Source of the DNA: Brassica napus
Taxonomy: Eukaryota > Streptophyta > Magnoliopsida > Brassicales > Brassicaceae
DNA: 64,000 nucleotides
Direction of reading: 5' to 3'
Assembly: GCF_020379485.1 (NCBI RefSeq)
Contig: NW_026015061.1
Coordinates: 1-64,000, forward strand
Position numbers and translations under genes: made by a program. The notes under the pieces are model-generated. The model saw only the letters and a program-made list of their open reading frames with translations, was not told the DNA's origin and did no database searches. Position 1 is the stretch's first letter, and each line of letters opens with the position of its first letter. Positions 11,495 through 25,318 of this stretch are shown here, one piece after another.

Positions 11495-14400
11495 TGGTTT
11501 GATTGGAACGACGAAGAAGCTGTGCTATTCCCAAACTGGAAAACTGGAATCACCTGATTTGAAAGTGGGATAACTTCTTCATCCCAACTCCTATGAGATT
11601 TATTCAACTTCCTGGTGATTCTCCACCACTTTATGTATCCAAATCAAGCTTCTCACAAAGTGATTCATCCTGGTTTGATTGGAACGACGAAGAAGCTGTG
11701 CTATTCCCAAACTGGGAAACTGGAATCACCTGATTTGAAAGTGGGATAACTTCTTCTTCCCAACTCCTATGAGATTTATTCAACTTCCTGGTCATTCTCC
11801 ACCACTTTATGTATCCAAATCAAGCTTCTCACAAAGTGATTCATCCTGGTTTGATTGGAACGACGAAGAAGCTGTGCTATTCCCAAACTGGGAAACTGGA
11901 ATCACCTGATTTGAAAGTGGGATAACTTCTTCTTCCCAACTCCTATGAGATTTATTCAACTTCCTGGTCATTCTCCACCACTTTATGTATCCAAATCAAG
12001 CTTCTCACAAAGTGATTCATCCTGGTTTGATTGGAACGACGAAGAAGCTGTGCTATTCCCAAACTGGGAAACTGGAATCACCTGATTTGAAAGTGGGATA
12101 ACTTCTTCTTCCCAACTCCTATGAGATTATTTCAACTTCCTGGTCATTCTCCACCACTTTATGTATCCAAATCAAGCTTCTCACAAAGTGATTCATCCTG
12201 GTTTGATTGGAACGACGAAGAAGCTGTGCTATTCCCAAACTGGGAAACTGGAATCACCTGATTTGAAAGTGGGATAACTTCTTCTTCCCAACTCCTATGA
12301 GATTTATTCAACTTCCTGGTCATTCTCCACCACTTTATGTATCCAAATCAAGCTTCTCACAAAGTGATTCATCCTGGTTTGATTGGAACGACGAAGAAGC
12401 TGTGCTATTCCCAAACTGGGAAACTGGAATCACCTGATTTGAAAGTGGGATAACTTCTTCTTCCCAACTCCTATGAGATTTATTCAACTTCCTGGTCATT
12501 CTCCACCACTTTATGTATCCAAACCAAGCTTCTCACAAAGTGATTCATCCTGGTTTGATTGGAACGACGAAGAAGCTGTGCTATTCCCAAACTGGGAAAC
12601 TGGAATCACCTGATTTGAAAGTGGGATAACTTCTTCTTCCCAACTCCTATGAGATTTATTCAACTTCCTGGTGATTCTCCACCACTTTATGTATCCAAAT
12701 CAAGCTTCTCACAAAGTGATTCATCCTGGTTTGATTGGAACGACGAAGAAGCTGTGCTATTCCCAAACTGGGAAACTGGAATCACCTGATTTGAAAGTGG
12801 GATAACTTCTTCTTCCCAACTCCTATGAGATTTATTCAACTTCCTGGTCATTCTCCACCACTTTATGTATCCAAATCAAGCTTCTCACAAAGTGATTCAT
12901 CCTGGTTTGATTGGAACGACGAAGAAGCTGTGCTATTCCCAAACTGGGAAACTGGAATCACCTGATTTGAAAGTGGGATAACTTCTTCTTCCCAACTCCT
13001 ATGAGATTTATTCAACTTCCTGGTCATTCTCCACCACTTTATGTATCCAAACAAGCTTCTCACAAAGTGATTCATCCTGGTTTGATTGGAACGACGAAGA
13101 AGCTGTGCTATTCCCAAACTGGGAAACTGGAATCACCTGATTTGAAAGTGGGATAACTTCTTTATCCCAACTCCTATGAGATTTATTCAACTTCCTGGTC
13201 ATTCTCCACCACTTTATGTATCCAAATCAAGCTTCTCACAAAGTGATTCATCCTGGTTTGATTGGAACGACGAAGAAGCTGTGCTATTCCCAAACTGGGA
13301 AACTGGAATCACCTGATTTGAAAGTGGGATAACTTCTTCTTCCCAACTCCTATGAGATTTATTCAACTTCCTGGTCATTCTCCACCACTTTATGTATCCA
13401 AATCAAGCTTCTTACAAAGTGATTCATCCTGGTTTGATTGGAACGACGAAGAAGCTGTGCTATTCCCAAACTGGGAAACTGGAATCACCTGATTTGAAAG
13501 TGGGATAACTTCTTCATCCCAACTCCTATGAGATTTATTCAACTTCCTGGTGATTCTCCACCACTTTATGTATCCAAATCAAGCTTCTCACAAAGTGATT
13601 CATCCTGGTTTGATTGGAACGACGAAGAAGCTGTGCTATTCCCAAACTGGGAAACTGGAATCACCTGATTTGAAAGTGGGATAACTTCTTCTTCCCAACT
13701 CCTATGAGATTTATTCAACTTCCTGGTGATTCTCCACCACTTTATGTATCCAAATCAAGCTTCTCACAAAGTGATTCATCCTGGTTTGATTGGAACGACG
13801 AAGAAGCTGTGCTATTCCCAAACTGGGAAACTGGAATCACCTGATTTGAAAGTGGGATAACTTCTTCATCCCAACTCCTATGAGATTTATTCAACTTCCT
13901 GGTGATTCTCCACCACTTTATGTATCCAAATCAAGCTTCTCACAAAGTGATTCATCCTGGTTTGATTGGAACGACGAAGAAGCTGTGCTATTCCCAAACT
14001 GGGAAACTGGAATCACCTGATTTGAAAGTGGGATAACTTCTTCTTCCCAACTCCTATGAGATTTATTCAACTTCCTGGTCATTCTCCACCACTTTATGTA
14101 TCCAAATCAAGCTTCTCACAAAGTGATTCATCCTGGTTTGATTGGAACGACGAAGAAGCTGTGCTATTCCCAAACTGGGAAACTGGAATCACCTGATTTG
14201 AAAGTGGGATAACTTCTTCTTCCCAACTCCTATGAGATTTATTCAACTTCCTGGTGATTCTCCACCACTTTATGTATCCAAATCAAGCTTCTCACAAAGT
14301 GATTCATCCTGGTTTGATTGGAACGACGAAGAAGCTGTGCTATTCCCAAACTGGGAAACTGGAATCACCTGATTTGAAAGTGGGATAACTTCTTCTTCCC

Positions 14401-16025
14401 AACTCCTATGAGATTTATTCAACTTCCTGGTGATTCTCCACCACTTTATGTATCCAAATCAAGCTTCTCACAAAGTGATTCATCCTGGTTTGATTGGAAC
14501 GACGAAGAAGCTGTGCTATTCCCAAACTGGGAAACTGGAATCACCTGATTTGAAAGTGGGATAACTTCTTCTTCCCAACTCCTATGAGATTTATTCAACT
14601 TCCTGGTGATTCTCCACCACTTTATGTATCCAAATCAAGCTTCTCACAAAGTGATTCATCCTGGTTTGATTGGAACGACGAAGAAGCTGTGCTATTCCCA
14701 AACTGGGAAACTGGAATCACCTGATTTGAAAGTGGGATAACTTCTTCTTCCCAACTCCTATGAGATTTATTCAACTTCCTGGTGATTCTCCACCACTTTA
14801 TGTATCCAAATCAAGCTTCTCACAAAGTGATTCATCCTGGTTTGATTGGAACGACGAAGAAGCTGTGCTATTCCCAAACTGGGAAACTGGAATCACCTGA
14901 TTTGAAAGTGGGATAACTTCTTCTTGCCAACTCCTATGAGATTTATTCAACTTCCTGGTGATTCTCCACCACTTTATGTATCCAAATCAAGCTTCTCACA
15001 AAGTGATTCATCCTGGTTTGATTGGAACGACGAAGAAGCTGTGCTATTCCCAAACTGGGAAACTGGAATCACCTGATTTGAAAGTGGGATAACTTCTTCT
15101 TGCCAACTCCTATGAGATTTATTCAACTTCCTGGTGATTCTCCACCACTTTATGTATCCAAATCAAGCTTCTCACAAAGTGATTCATCCTGGTTTGATTG
15201 GAACGACGAAGAAGCTGTGCTATTCCCAAACTGGGAAACTGGAATCACCTGATTTGAAAGTGGGATAACTTCTTCTTCCCAACTCCTATGAGATTTATTC
15301 AACTTCCTGGTGATTCTCCACCACTTTATGTATCCAAATCAAGCTTCTCACAAAGTGATTCATCCTGGTTTGATTGGAACGACGAAGAAGCTGTGCTATT
15401 CCCAAACTGGGAAACTGGAATCACGTGATTTGAAAGTGGGATAACTTCTTCTTGCCAACTCCTATGAGATTTATTCAACTTCCTGGTGATTCTCCACCAC
15501 TTTATGTATCCAAATCAAGCTTCTCACAAAGTGATTCATCCTGGTTTGATTGGAACGACGAAGAAGCTGTGCTATTCCCAAACTGGGAAACTGGAATCAC
15601 CTGATTTGAAAGTGGGATAACTTCTTCATCCCAACTCCTATGAGATTTATTCAACTTCCTGGTCATTCTCCACCACTTTATGTATCCAAATCAAGCTTCT
15701 CACAAAGTGATTCATCCTGGTTTGATTGGAACGACGAAGAAGCTGTGCTATTCCCAAACTGGGAAACTGGAATCACCTGATTTGAAAGTGGGATAACTTC
15801 TTCTTCCCAACTCCTATGAGATTTATTCAACTTCTTGGTGATTCTCCACCACTTTATGTATCCAAATCAAGCTTCTCACAAAGTGATTCATCCTGGTTTG
15901 ATTGGAACGACAAAGAAGCTGTGCTATTCCCAAACTGGGAAACTGGAATCACCTGATTTGAAAGTGGGATAACTTCTTCTTGCCAACTCCTATGAGTTTT
16001 ATTCAACTTCCTGGTCATTCTCCAC
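11495..16025. repeat. CentBr-type satellite array, left block part 2
   Basis: About 26 further 176-bp monomers, in phase with the block left of the TRIM element once its duplication is removed. Most have CTTCTTCCC; some towards the right have CTTCTTGCC (about 14930, 15100, 15450, 15980). The HindIII-side motif is nearly always TTCTCAC (one TTCTTAC near 13410). The array stops mid-monomer at CATTCTCCAC where E1 begins. Confidence 0.93.
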
Positions 16026-16563
16026 TGATAAAATGAATGAGTTATAAGAGTGGCTTGTGTGATTTATCAAGAACAAAGAGAAGAGATAGCTAGGGTTTTA
16101 CTAAGAATCCGAGAGAGAGAGAGAGAGAGAGTGAGATTTCGAAAACATAAGAGAGAAGTGAGGAAGTATATTTTTCCTTTATCCATTTGGTTCTGATTAC
16201 ATACTTTAAATAGATGCAACAATGAATAAACTAATGGCAAGTTGACATAGAAGAAAAGAATAAACAAAGAGGCCTGATCAAGGGCAGGTTGCGCACAGCC
16301 AAGGTGGAAAGCGACAGCACCAAACGGCTCTCTCTCCTTTGAACCACCTTGTCTTCTTCTTCAACGGATCCCTTCTCTTGGCCGACATCTTTTAAATATC
16401 TTAAGGCAAGTATAACATCCTTCTTGATCACAGATAAGTCTCCTCTTGCCTTGCACGCCAAGTTAGATCACACTTGTACGGACAAGCTTACTTTGATCAC
16501 TCCGGATGTATGTCTTGACTTGATTTCTTCTTCCTCTATGTCATTCATGCTTTCATGTCAACA
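16026..16563 (-). repeat. 3' LTR of E1
   Basis: 538 bp, TGATAAAATG...ATGTCAACA on the plus strand, so TGTTGACATG...TTTTATCA in element sense, canonical TG...CA. It is nearly identical to the E2 LTRs at 21032 and 31634 (for example one T/G difference near 16178). It contains a (GA)n run near 16111-16132 and long open frames in both directions that are not genes. Confidence 0.92.
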
Positions 16564-16572
16564 CTCCCCCTC
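16564..16572 (-). other. Polypurine tract of E1
   Basis: CTCCCCCTC on the plus strand, GAGGGGGAG in element sense, directly abutting the 3' LTR. The same tract follows the 3' LTRs of E2, E3, E4 and E5. Confidence 0.88.
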
Positions 16573-16707
16573 AAGCTTGACCGTGTGGGACAAGTCAAGC
16601 TTGGACACCATGAAGCTATTCCCTCATTAAAACCTTAGCTAGGAAAAACCTCATGGGATAAAACCCTAACCAAGGAAAAAGAGTAGAACACTTCATGGGA
16701 GGAGAGA

Positions 16708-19700
16708 TCAGTGACATGGAAGATCCGTGAGTCCAAGTTTAGGGTGGATGAACTCACAAACCTTGCTGCTGGCTGCCTTGGTGAATATGTCAGCTAGTTG
16801 ATCTTCACTTCTTGTGTAGCATGGAAGAATCACTTGCTGCTCCACTGCTTGTCTCACCTTGTGACAGTCCACTTCTATATGCTTAGTCCTCTCATGGAAC
16901 ACAGAGTTTGATGCAATGTGTATTGCTGCCTGATTGTCACAATGCATAGTCATTGGCGTGGAGATCTCTATGCCCAAGTCCTTTAGCAGTCCCTTGATCC
17001 ATATGAGTTCACTAGTAAGCTTCCTCATAGATCGGTACTCTGCCTCAGCACTTGAGCAAGAGACCACCTTCTGCTTCTTGCTCTTCCATGTGACTAGGTT
17101 TCCTCCAATAAAGGTGCAATAGCCTGTGGTTGATCTCCTATCAACTCTATCTCCAGCCCAATCAGCATCACAATACCCAACAACTTCAGTACTCTTATTG
17201 CAAGCCATCCACACTCCCTGACCTGGCGCCTCTCTTAAGTATCTCAAGATCCTTTCCACCATGTTCCAATGATGTACCTTAGGAGCTTGCATGTGTTGGC
17301 TCACCTGGTTCACAGCAAAACACACATCCGGCCTTGTGATAGTAAGATAGATAAGCTTCCCAACCATTCTTCTATACCTCTTGACATCCTCAAAGGGAGT
17401 TGCATCAAACTCCCCCTCACGCATAACCTTGTAGCCTTCTTCTAGTGGTGTCTTGGCCACTCTTCCTCCAAGGTCTCCTGCCTCCTTTAGGATGTCCAAA
17501 GTATACTTCCTTTGGGACATGAACAATCCCTCCCTTGATCTACACATCTCAATGCCAAGGAAATATTTCAGTTCTCCTAGGTCTTTGATGTCAAATGCGG
17601 TCTTGAGGAATGTCTTAGTTGAGCTGATCTCTTCCTTGTCACTACCAGTGATGATGATGTCATCCACATAGACCAGAATCACAACGATCCCTTGCTGGCT
17701 GGTGAGAGTAAACAGTGTGTGATCCGCTTGAGACTTCACAAAGCCTCTCCCATTTAGTGTGGTGCTTAGCTTGTGGTACCAAGCTCTTGGTGATTGTTTC
17801 AGGCCATAGATAGCCTTCCTGAGTCTGAGAACATTCCCTGGTTTCACCATCTCTTCCATTCCGGGAGGTGGCCTCATATATACTTCATCCTCTAGTTCAC
17901 CTTGCAAGAATGCATTCTTCACATCCATTTGCCAAAGATCCCATTCTAGGTTCACTGCCAATGAGAGGAGGATCCGGATAGTATGGAGCTTGGCTACTGG
18001 TGCAAAAGTGTCTAGGTAGTCTTCTCCATATACTTGTGTGTAACCTCTTGCCACTAGTCTGGTCTTTTTCCTTTCTGGCTTCCCATTTGCAAGGTACTTG
18101 ATGGTATGTATGAGCCTGCTAGTCACGGCTTTCTTCCCTTTGGAAGCTCTGTCTCATACCAGGTGTTATTCCTTTCCATGGCCCCCATTTCATCATCCAC
18201 TGAGCTCCTCCATTCATCATCCTCCATAGCTTCTGCATACGTTTTTGGTATCCATTCCTGGTCCAATGAACTCACAAAGGCTTGATGTTCTTCTGGATAT
18301 TGAGCAAGGGTGCATACTCCACTTACTGGATGTGCCACGGCTTGAGCATTGTAGTAGATTCTTGTCTTAACCCAATCTGAAGTCGGTCTCCTGATCCTTG
18401 TACTTCTTCTTAGGGCTGGTGTCTGCTCAGGTTCACTACCTTGAGCTTCAGTTTCTGGTTGTTCCATCTCATCTTGATCATGAGACAATACTGAGTTTTC
18501 TTCAGGTTGAGCTTGCGCAGATTGTTCAGGTTGATCTTGCGCAGATTTTTCTCCATTGCCCCCCTCATGATCATGATGAGAGACTTCATTATCTCGTACC
18601 TCAGCTCCATCATGCTGAGGGGTAGTATCCCGGCTCTTTTCTGGTTCCCTTGGTAAGCTGATGCCAAGTCTTTCCATAAGAACTTTCAGGTTGTTAGCTC
18701 TGTCCGAGGCAGAATGAGATAGATCTTTGAGTTCTCCCCAACTCTTCTCATCATAGTAGGCCTTGGATTCCATGAACTTAACATCTCTGGATACTAGGAC
18801 TCTCCTTGTTTCTGGTACGTAGCATTTGTACCCTTTCTGATGTGTGGAGTACCCAATAAACATAGCCTTTGTGCTCTTTGCTTCTAGCTTGTTCCTTAAT
18901 TCTCCTGGAATCAAAACAAAACACACACACCCAAACACACGCAAATGGTCAATGGATGATCTAGATTTGTTTAGTACCTCATAGGGAGTGGCATCAAGGA
19001 GGACTCTTGTAGGTGTGCGGTTGATTAGATAGGTGGCCGTGACCACTGCATCTCCCCAAAAACGTTTAGGTACATTGGCATGGAACATCATACTCCTCGC
19101 CACTTCCATCAAGTGTCTATTCTTTCTCTCAGCAACTCCATTTTGTTGAGGTGTATAAGGGCAGCTAGTTTGTTGAATGATTCCATGTGAGGCTAGGTGT
19201 TGTTTGAAGGCTGTGCTAGTATACTCACCACCATTATCTGATCTAAGAATTTTGATCTTAACATTGAAATGGTTAGTTATATAGCTCTGAAAGTTTTTAA
19301 AAGCTTCTAGCACTCTATCCTTAGATTGCAACAAGGTGATCCATGTGTATTTAGATTTTTCATCAATGAATGTCACAAAATATTTATGTTGCTCTCTAGA
19401 TGCACATGGGGCAGTCCATACGTCAGAATGTATGAGATCAAAGCAATTATCATATTGAGTCTTTGATTTAGGAAACACAGTTCTACAATGTTTTCCTAAG
19501 ATACAAGCCTCACAATCACTTTTAAAAGAAATGCTAGGTAACAGGATGTTCAAGGCATGAGAATGAGGATGTCCTAGTCTAGCATGCCATATTACATCTT
19601 TAGGGAATTCAGAAACAGAATGAAAAGCAGGAAATAAATCAGTTGTGGATCTTGTGTCCTCAAGCAAGTACAAGTCTCCCTTGGTAACACCTTTGCCAAG

Positions 19701-21031
19701 CAACTTACTAGAATCAATATCCTGAAAGTACACACTGTTAGGCGTGAATGTAACTTGACAATTGAGATCATTAGTTACTTTCTTAACAGATAATAGATTT
19801 GAAGCAAAGGTGGGCATATAGAAAGCCTTAGTTTCTTTATCAAACAGTTTAAGGTTACCTACACCTTTTATTGGGATTTTATCTCCATTTGCTATCATCA
19901 CATTTCCTAAGGCCGGTTCTATGTTTTTAATCAGTTCTAAGTCACTTATCATGTGATGAGAAGCACCAGAATCTATAACTAAGGGCTTAGCCGATTTAAA
20001 AACTCTTATAGTGTCATTAGCAGTATGTGAAGCATTAAGAGAAACACCAAGGTTTTTAGATATACCAGATTCTTTTAGAGCCTTGATGAGAGCAGTTAAG
20101 TCAGACTTCTTGATGGTCTCATCCAGGTTGGCCCTTGGCGTGGCATAGCCTGATGTGGAGGCAGTTGCACTTCCCACACCTAGGTTGCTTATGCCCATGG
20201 TGATTGGTGTTGTTGGCTCCGCACCATCAGCTGAGAAGTTGGCCCTTGCATCTTGGTATTGGGAGCGAGTCTCCCTAAACTTGCTGGGCTTAAGGTGGGG
20301 ATGGAGTATCCAGCATTTGTCCTTCAAGTGACCCTTCTTCTTGCAGTGGTCACAGGTCAGGCCTTTCCTCTCATCTTGTTTGTAAGCCGCCTTGTTTGCC
20401 ACTGCTTGTTCTGCTTGATGCGCCATGCTTAAGTCTCCCTTGCCACCAAACAAGCCCACTGAGCCTTCTTCCTTCTGGATTTGAGCACATACTTCATCCA
20501 GGTCAGGTAGCTTGTCAGCTCTTAGGATGTGCTTGATCAAGCTCCCATAAGATGGGTTAAGAGTGAGCAGCAGTCCAAACACTCTGTCCTCCTCACGCCT
20601 GGTTAGAAGCGTGGCATGGTCAGTGGTGTGTGGTCTTAGCAGTTCCATCTCTGCCCAAAGAGACCTAAACTTGCCAAAGTGTGGTTGAAACTCCACATCT
20701 CCTTGGTTGAGCGCATTGATGGCTCTCTTCACTTCAAAGACTCTTGTGAGGTTGGAGACATTTCCATACACTTTGTAAAGTGTATCCCACAGCTGTTTGG
20801 TAGTCTCACAGTAAGAGTAAGACTCCATGATGGCGGGTTCAAGAGAGCTGAGGAGCACTGTGAGAACCATGAGGTCTTCCTGAGCCCACTTGTCTTCATC
20901 AGCTACCACCATTTCCTGTCCATCTTCTCCTTGGTTGGTTTGTTTTGGAGCCGCTTCTGCTGAGACATGACTCCACAAACCCTTTCCTCCAAGGGCAATT
21001 TTCACCATCCTGGCCCATAAGAGGTAGTTAA
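16708..21031 (-). pseudogene. E1 Copia gag-pol polyprotein, frameshifted and interrupted
   Basis: Encodes the retrotransposon polyprotein for reverse transcription and integration. It reads as two overlapping frames. 18123-21008 (961 codons) has a gag with CCHC knuckle (CDHCKKKGHLKDKC), protease (VIDSGASHHMIS), integrase zinc finger and DDE residues, and the linker to RT. 16708-18126 (472 codons) has reverse transcriptase with YVDD at residues 153-156 and RNase H with GYCDADW, SSAEAEY and CDNQAA. The frames are separated by one missing base at 18139-18141, where E2 has four T (three here). The first about 30 codons lie on the far side of E2, at 32177-32239. Apart from indels I saw no amino-acid difference from E2. 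It cannot make a full protein as it stands. Confidence 0.9.
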
Positions 21032-21569
21032 TGTTGACATGAAAGCATGAATGACATAGAGGAAGAAGAAATCAAGTCAAGACATACATCCGGAGTGATC
21101 AAAGTAAGCTTGTCCGTACAAGTGTGATCTAACTTGGCGTGCAAGGCAAGAGGAGACTTATCTGTGATCAAGAAGGATGTTATACTTGCCTTAAGATATT
21201 TAAAAGATGTCGGCCAAGAGAAGGGATCCGTTGAAGAAGAAGACAAGGTGGTTCAAAGGAGAGAGAGCCGTTTGGTGCTGTCGCTTTCCACCTTGGCTGT
21301 GCGCAACCTGCCCTTGATCAGGCCTCTTTGTTTATTCTTTTCTTCTATGTCAACTTGCCATTAGTTTATTCATTGTTGCATCTATTTAAAGTATGTAATC
21401 AGAACCAAATGGATCAAGGAAAAATATACTTCCTCACTTCTCTCTTATGTTTTCGAAATCTCACTCTCTCTCTCTCTCTCTCTCGGATTCTTAGTAAAAC
21501 CCTAGCTATCTCTTCTCTTTGTTCTTGATAAATCACACAAGCCACTCTTATAACTCATTCATTTTATCA
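21032..21569 (+). repeat. 5' LTR of E2
   Basis: 538 bp, TGTTGACATG...CATTTTATCA, canonical ends. A (TC)n run lies at about 21462-21484. It is followed immediately by the primer-binding site. Confidence 0.95.
21384..21391 (+). promoter_or_regulatory. Possible TATA element in E2 LTR
   Basis: TATTTAAA about 350 bp into the LTR, upstream of the pyrimidine-rich (TC)n tract. The position fits a U3 promoter. It is a weak match and is inferred only. Confidence 0.4.
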
Positions 21570-21581
21570 TGGTATCAGAGC
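21570..21581 (+). other. Primer-binding site of E2
   Basis: TGGTATCAGAGC directly after the LTR with no spacer; pairs with initiator-Met tRNA. Confidence 0.93.
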
Positions 21582-21660
21582 AACAAAGCTCTTGAAACCC
21601 TTATCTACTTCCGCAAAACAAATCTCTGTTTCTTTTCTTGCCGGTCTTTGAATCCTCAAG

Positions 21661-24600
21661 ATGGAGAACAACAACAACAACAACAACAACAACCGCATCA
21701 GCATACCTGTGACTCTGAAGGGGATTAACTACCTCTTATGGGCCAGGATGGTGAAAATTGCCCTTGGAGGAAAGGGTTTGTGGAGTCATGTCTCAGCAGA
21801 AGCGGCTCCAAAACAAACCAACCAAGGAGAAGATGGACAGGAAATGGTGGTAGCTGATGAAGACAAGTGGGCTCAGGAAGACCTCATGGTTCTCACAGTG
21901 CTCCTCAGCTCTCTTGAACCCGCCATCATGGAGTCTTACTCTTACTGTGAGACTACCAAACAGCTGTGGGATACACTTTACAAAGTGTATGGAAATGTCT
22001 CCAACCTCACAAGAGTCTTTGAAGTGAAGAGAGCCATCAATGCGCTCAACCAAGGAGATGTGGAGTTTCAACCACACTTTGGCAAGTTTAGGTCTCTTTG
22101 GGCAGAGATGGAACTGCTAAGACCACACACCACTGACCATGCCACGCTTCTAACCAGGCGTGAGGAGGACAGAGTGTTTGGACTGCTGCTCACTCTTAAC
22201 CCATCTTATGGGAGCTTGATCAAGCACATCCTAAGAGCTGACAAGCTACCTGACCTGGATGAAGTATGTGCTCAAATCCAGAAGGAAGAAGGCTCAGTGG
22301 GCTTGTTTGGTGGCAAGGGAGACTTAAGCATGGCGCATCAAGCAGAACAAGCAGTGGCAAACAAGGCGGCTTACAAACAAGATGAGAGGAAAGGCCTGAC
22401 CTGTGACCACTGCAAGAAGAAGGGTCACTTGAAGGACAAATGCTGGATACTCCATCCCCACCTTAAGCCCAGCAAGTTTAGGGAGACTCGCTCCCAATAC
22501 CAAGATGCAAGGGCCAACTTCTCAGCTGATGGTGCGGAGCCAACAACACCAATCACCATGGGCATAAGCAACCTAGGTGTGGGAAGTGCAACTGCCTCCA
22601 CATCAGGCTATGCCACGCCAAGGGCCAACCTGGATGAGACCATCAAGAAGTCTGACTTAACTGCTCTCATCAAGGCTCTAAAAGAATCTGGTATATCTAA
22701 AAACCTTGGTGTTTCTCTTAATGCTTCACATACTGCTAATGACACTATAAGAGTTTTTAAATCGGCTAAGCCCTTAGTTATAGATTCTGGTGCTTCTCAT
22801 CACATGATAAGTGACTTAGAACTGATTAAAAACATAGAACCGGCCTTAGGAAATGTGATGATAGCAAATGGAGATAAAATCCCAATAAAAGGTGTAGGTA
22901 ACCTTAAACTGTTTGATAAAGAAACTAAGGCTTTCTATATGCCCACCTTTGCTTCAAATCTATTATCTGTTAAGAAAGTAACTAATGATCTCAATTGTCA
23001 AGTTACATTCACGCCTAACAGTGTGTACTTTCAGGATATTGATTCTAGTAAGTTGCTTGGCAAAGGTGTTACCAAGGGAGACTTGTACTTGCTTGAGGAC
23101 ACAAGATCCACAACTGATTTATTTCCTGCGTTTCATTCTGTTTCTGAATTCCCTAAAGATGTAATATGGCATGCTAGACTAGGACATCCTCATTCTCATG
23201 CCTTGAACATCCTGTTACCTAGCATTTCTTTTAAAAGTGATTGTGAGGCTTGTATCTTAGGAAAACATTGTAGAACTGTGTTTCCTAAATCAAAGACTCA
23301 ATATGATAATTGCTTTGATCTCATACATTCTGACGTATGGACTGCCCCATGTGCATCTAGAGAGCAACATAAATATTTTGTGACATTCATTGATGAAAAA
23401 TCTAAATACACATGGATCACCTTGTTGCAATCTAAGGATAGAGTGCTAGAAGCTTTTAAAAACTTTCAGAGCTATATAACTAACCATTTCAATGTTAAGA
23501 TCAAAATTCTTAGATCAGATAATGGTGGTGAGTATACTAGCACAGCCTTCAAACAACACCTAGCCTCACATGGAATCATTCAACAAACTAGCTGCCCTTA
23601 TACACCTCAACAAAATGGAGTTGCTGAGAGAAAGAATAGACACTTGATGGAAGTGGCGAGGAGTATGATGTTCCATGCCAATGTACCTAAACGTTTTTGG
23701 GGAGATGCAGTGGTCACGGCCACCTATCTAATCAACCGCACACCTACAAGAGTCCTCCTTGATGCCACTCCCTATGAGGTACTAAACAAATCTAGATCAT
23801 CCATTGACCATTTGCGTGTGTTTGGGTGTGTGTGTTTTGTTTTGATTCCAGGAGAATTAAGGAACAAGCTAGAAGCAAAGAGCACAAAGGCTATGTTTAT
23901 TGGGTACTCCACACATCAGAAAGGGTACAAATGCTACGTACCAGAAACAAGGAGAGTCCTAGTATCCAGAGATGTTAAGTTCATGGAATCCAAGGCCTAC
24001 TATGATGAGAAGAGTTGGGGAGAACTCAAAGATCTATCTCATTCTGCCTCGGACAGAGCTAACAACCTGAAAGTTCTTATGGAAAGACTTGGCATCAGCT
24101 TACCAAGGGAACCAGAAAAGAGCCGGGATACTACCCCTCAGCATGATGGAGCTGAGGTACGAGATAATGAAGTCTCTCATCATGATCATGAGGGGGGCAA
24201 TGGAGAAAAATCTGCGCAAGATCAACCTGAACAATCTGCGCAAGCTCAACCTGAAGAAAACTCAGTATTGTCTCATGATCAAGATGAGATGGAACAACCA
24301 GAAACTGAAGCTCAAGGTAGTGAACCTGAGCAGACACCAGCCCTAAGAAGAAGTACAAGGATCAGGAGACCGACTTCAGATTGGGTTAAGACAAGAATCT
24401 ACTACAATGCTCAAGCCGTGGCACATCCAGTAAGTGGAGTATGCACCCTTGCTCAATATCCAGAAGAACATCAAGCTTTGTGAGTTCATTGGACCAGGAA
24501 TGGATACCAAAAACGTATGCAGAAGCTATGGAGGATGATGAATGGAGGAGCTCAGTGGATGATGAAATGGGGGCCATGGAAAGGAATAACACCTGGTATG

Positions 24601-24686
24601 AGACAGAGCTTCCAAAAGGGAAGAAAGCCGTGACTAGCAGGCTCATACATACCATCAAGTACCTTGCAAATGGGAAGCCAGAAAGG
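21661..24686 (+). pseudogene. E2 gag, protease, integrase and start of RT (5' part)
   Basis: The start ATG at 21661 is the first after the primer-binding site and gives Met-Glu followed by nine Asn, encoded by an AAC run. In residue order: gag core; CCHC knuckle C248, C251, H256, C261; protease catalytic Asp375 in VIDSGASHH; integrase zinc finger H504, H509, C528, C531; catalytic triad D558, D620, E656; then an acidic Gln/Glu-rich linker. The frame ends at 24483 because one C is missing near 24476 relative to E1 (CAAGCTTTG against CAAGCCTTTG). The true frame continues from about 24480 to the E3 insertion, where the RT domain begins. Confidence 0.92.
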
Positions 24687-24691
24687 AAAAA

Positions 24692-25176
24692 TATACACTT
24701 TTGTGTATTAGAGCATGATTCAACCAATCAGGGATAATCAGATGAAAAGATTAAAGAGATTAAGAGATTCTAGTGAGAGAATAAAGAGAGAGAGACTCAA
24801 AACTCCATTGATTAATAACTGATGAGGTTTACAAGTATTAATAGAGAGAGCAACAAGGAAATTCGAAATGGTTAAGCATGTGTAGTCAAAGGACAGGCTG
24901 GAACTCCTTTTGAATCACTTGGTTGTGCTTTCTCACATGCTTGCACTAGTATAAAGGTAACTTCTCCTTTCCAGCATCATACAGGCTGTCAAAGTGATCC
25001 CTTATCCTTCCTTAACCTCACTTATCCTCTTTGGTCGAGTTTCCTCTCTTCTCTTCACTAAGTTACCTTCTCATCCCATCAGATAACTTCCCCAAGTAGT
25101 TACTGTGGTTAAAATAAAGTTACCACAGTAAAACTCTAAAGTTACTGTCTCAGCCTCCTTGGTCTTCATCTCAATA
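24692..25176 (-). repeat. 3' LTR of E3
   Basis: 485 bp, TATACACTTTTG...CATCTCAATA on the plus strand, followed at once by the polypurine tract. Confidence 0.94.
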
Positions 25177-25185
25177 CTCCCCCTC
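25177..25185 (-). other. Polypurine tract of E3
   Basis: CTCCCCCTC, GAGGGGGAG in element sense, abutting the LTR and followed by AAGCTTGACC as in E1 and E4. Confidence 0.88.
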
Positions 25186-25318
25186 AAGCTTGACCATGTA
25201 GAACAAGTCAAGCTTGGAAACCATGAAGACCTCCCTCGTTAAAAACCTCACCAAGTAAAACCCATTGGGATAAAACCTTGATGAGGGAAAAAGAGTGGAG
25301 ACTCCATGGTTAAGGGGC

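Noticed and set aside
1..16025. Regular direct repeats resembling a CRISPR array
   Set aside because: The repeats are contiguous 176-bp units without unique spacers, in a eukaryotic satellite context.
16231..16630. Frames of 76-93 codons repeated at 21028-21364 and 31617-31965
   Set aside because: They lie inside the LTRs of E1 and E2, overlap on both strands, and have no domain.
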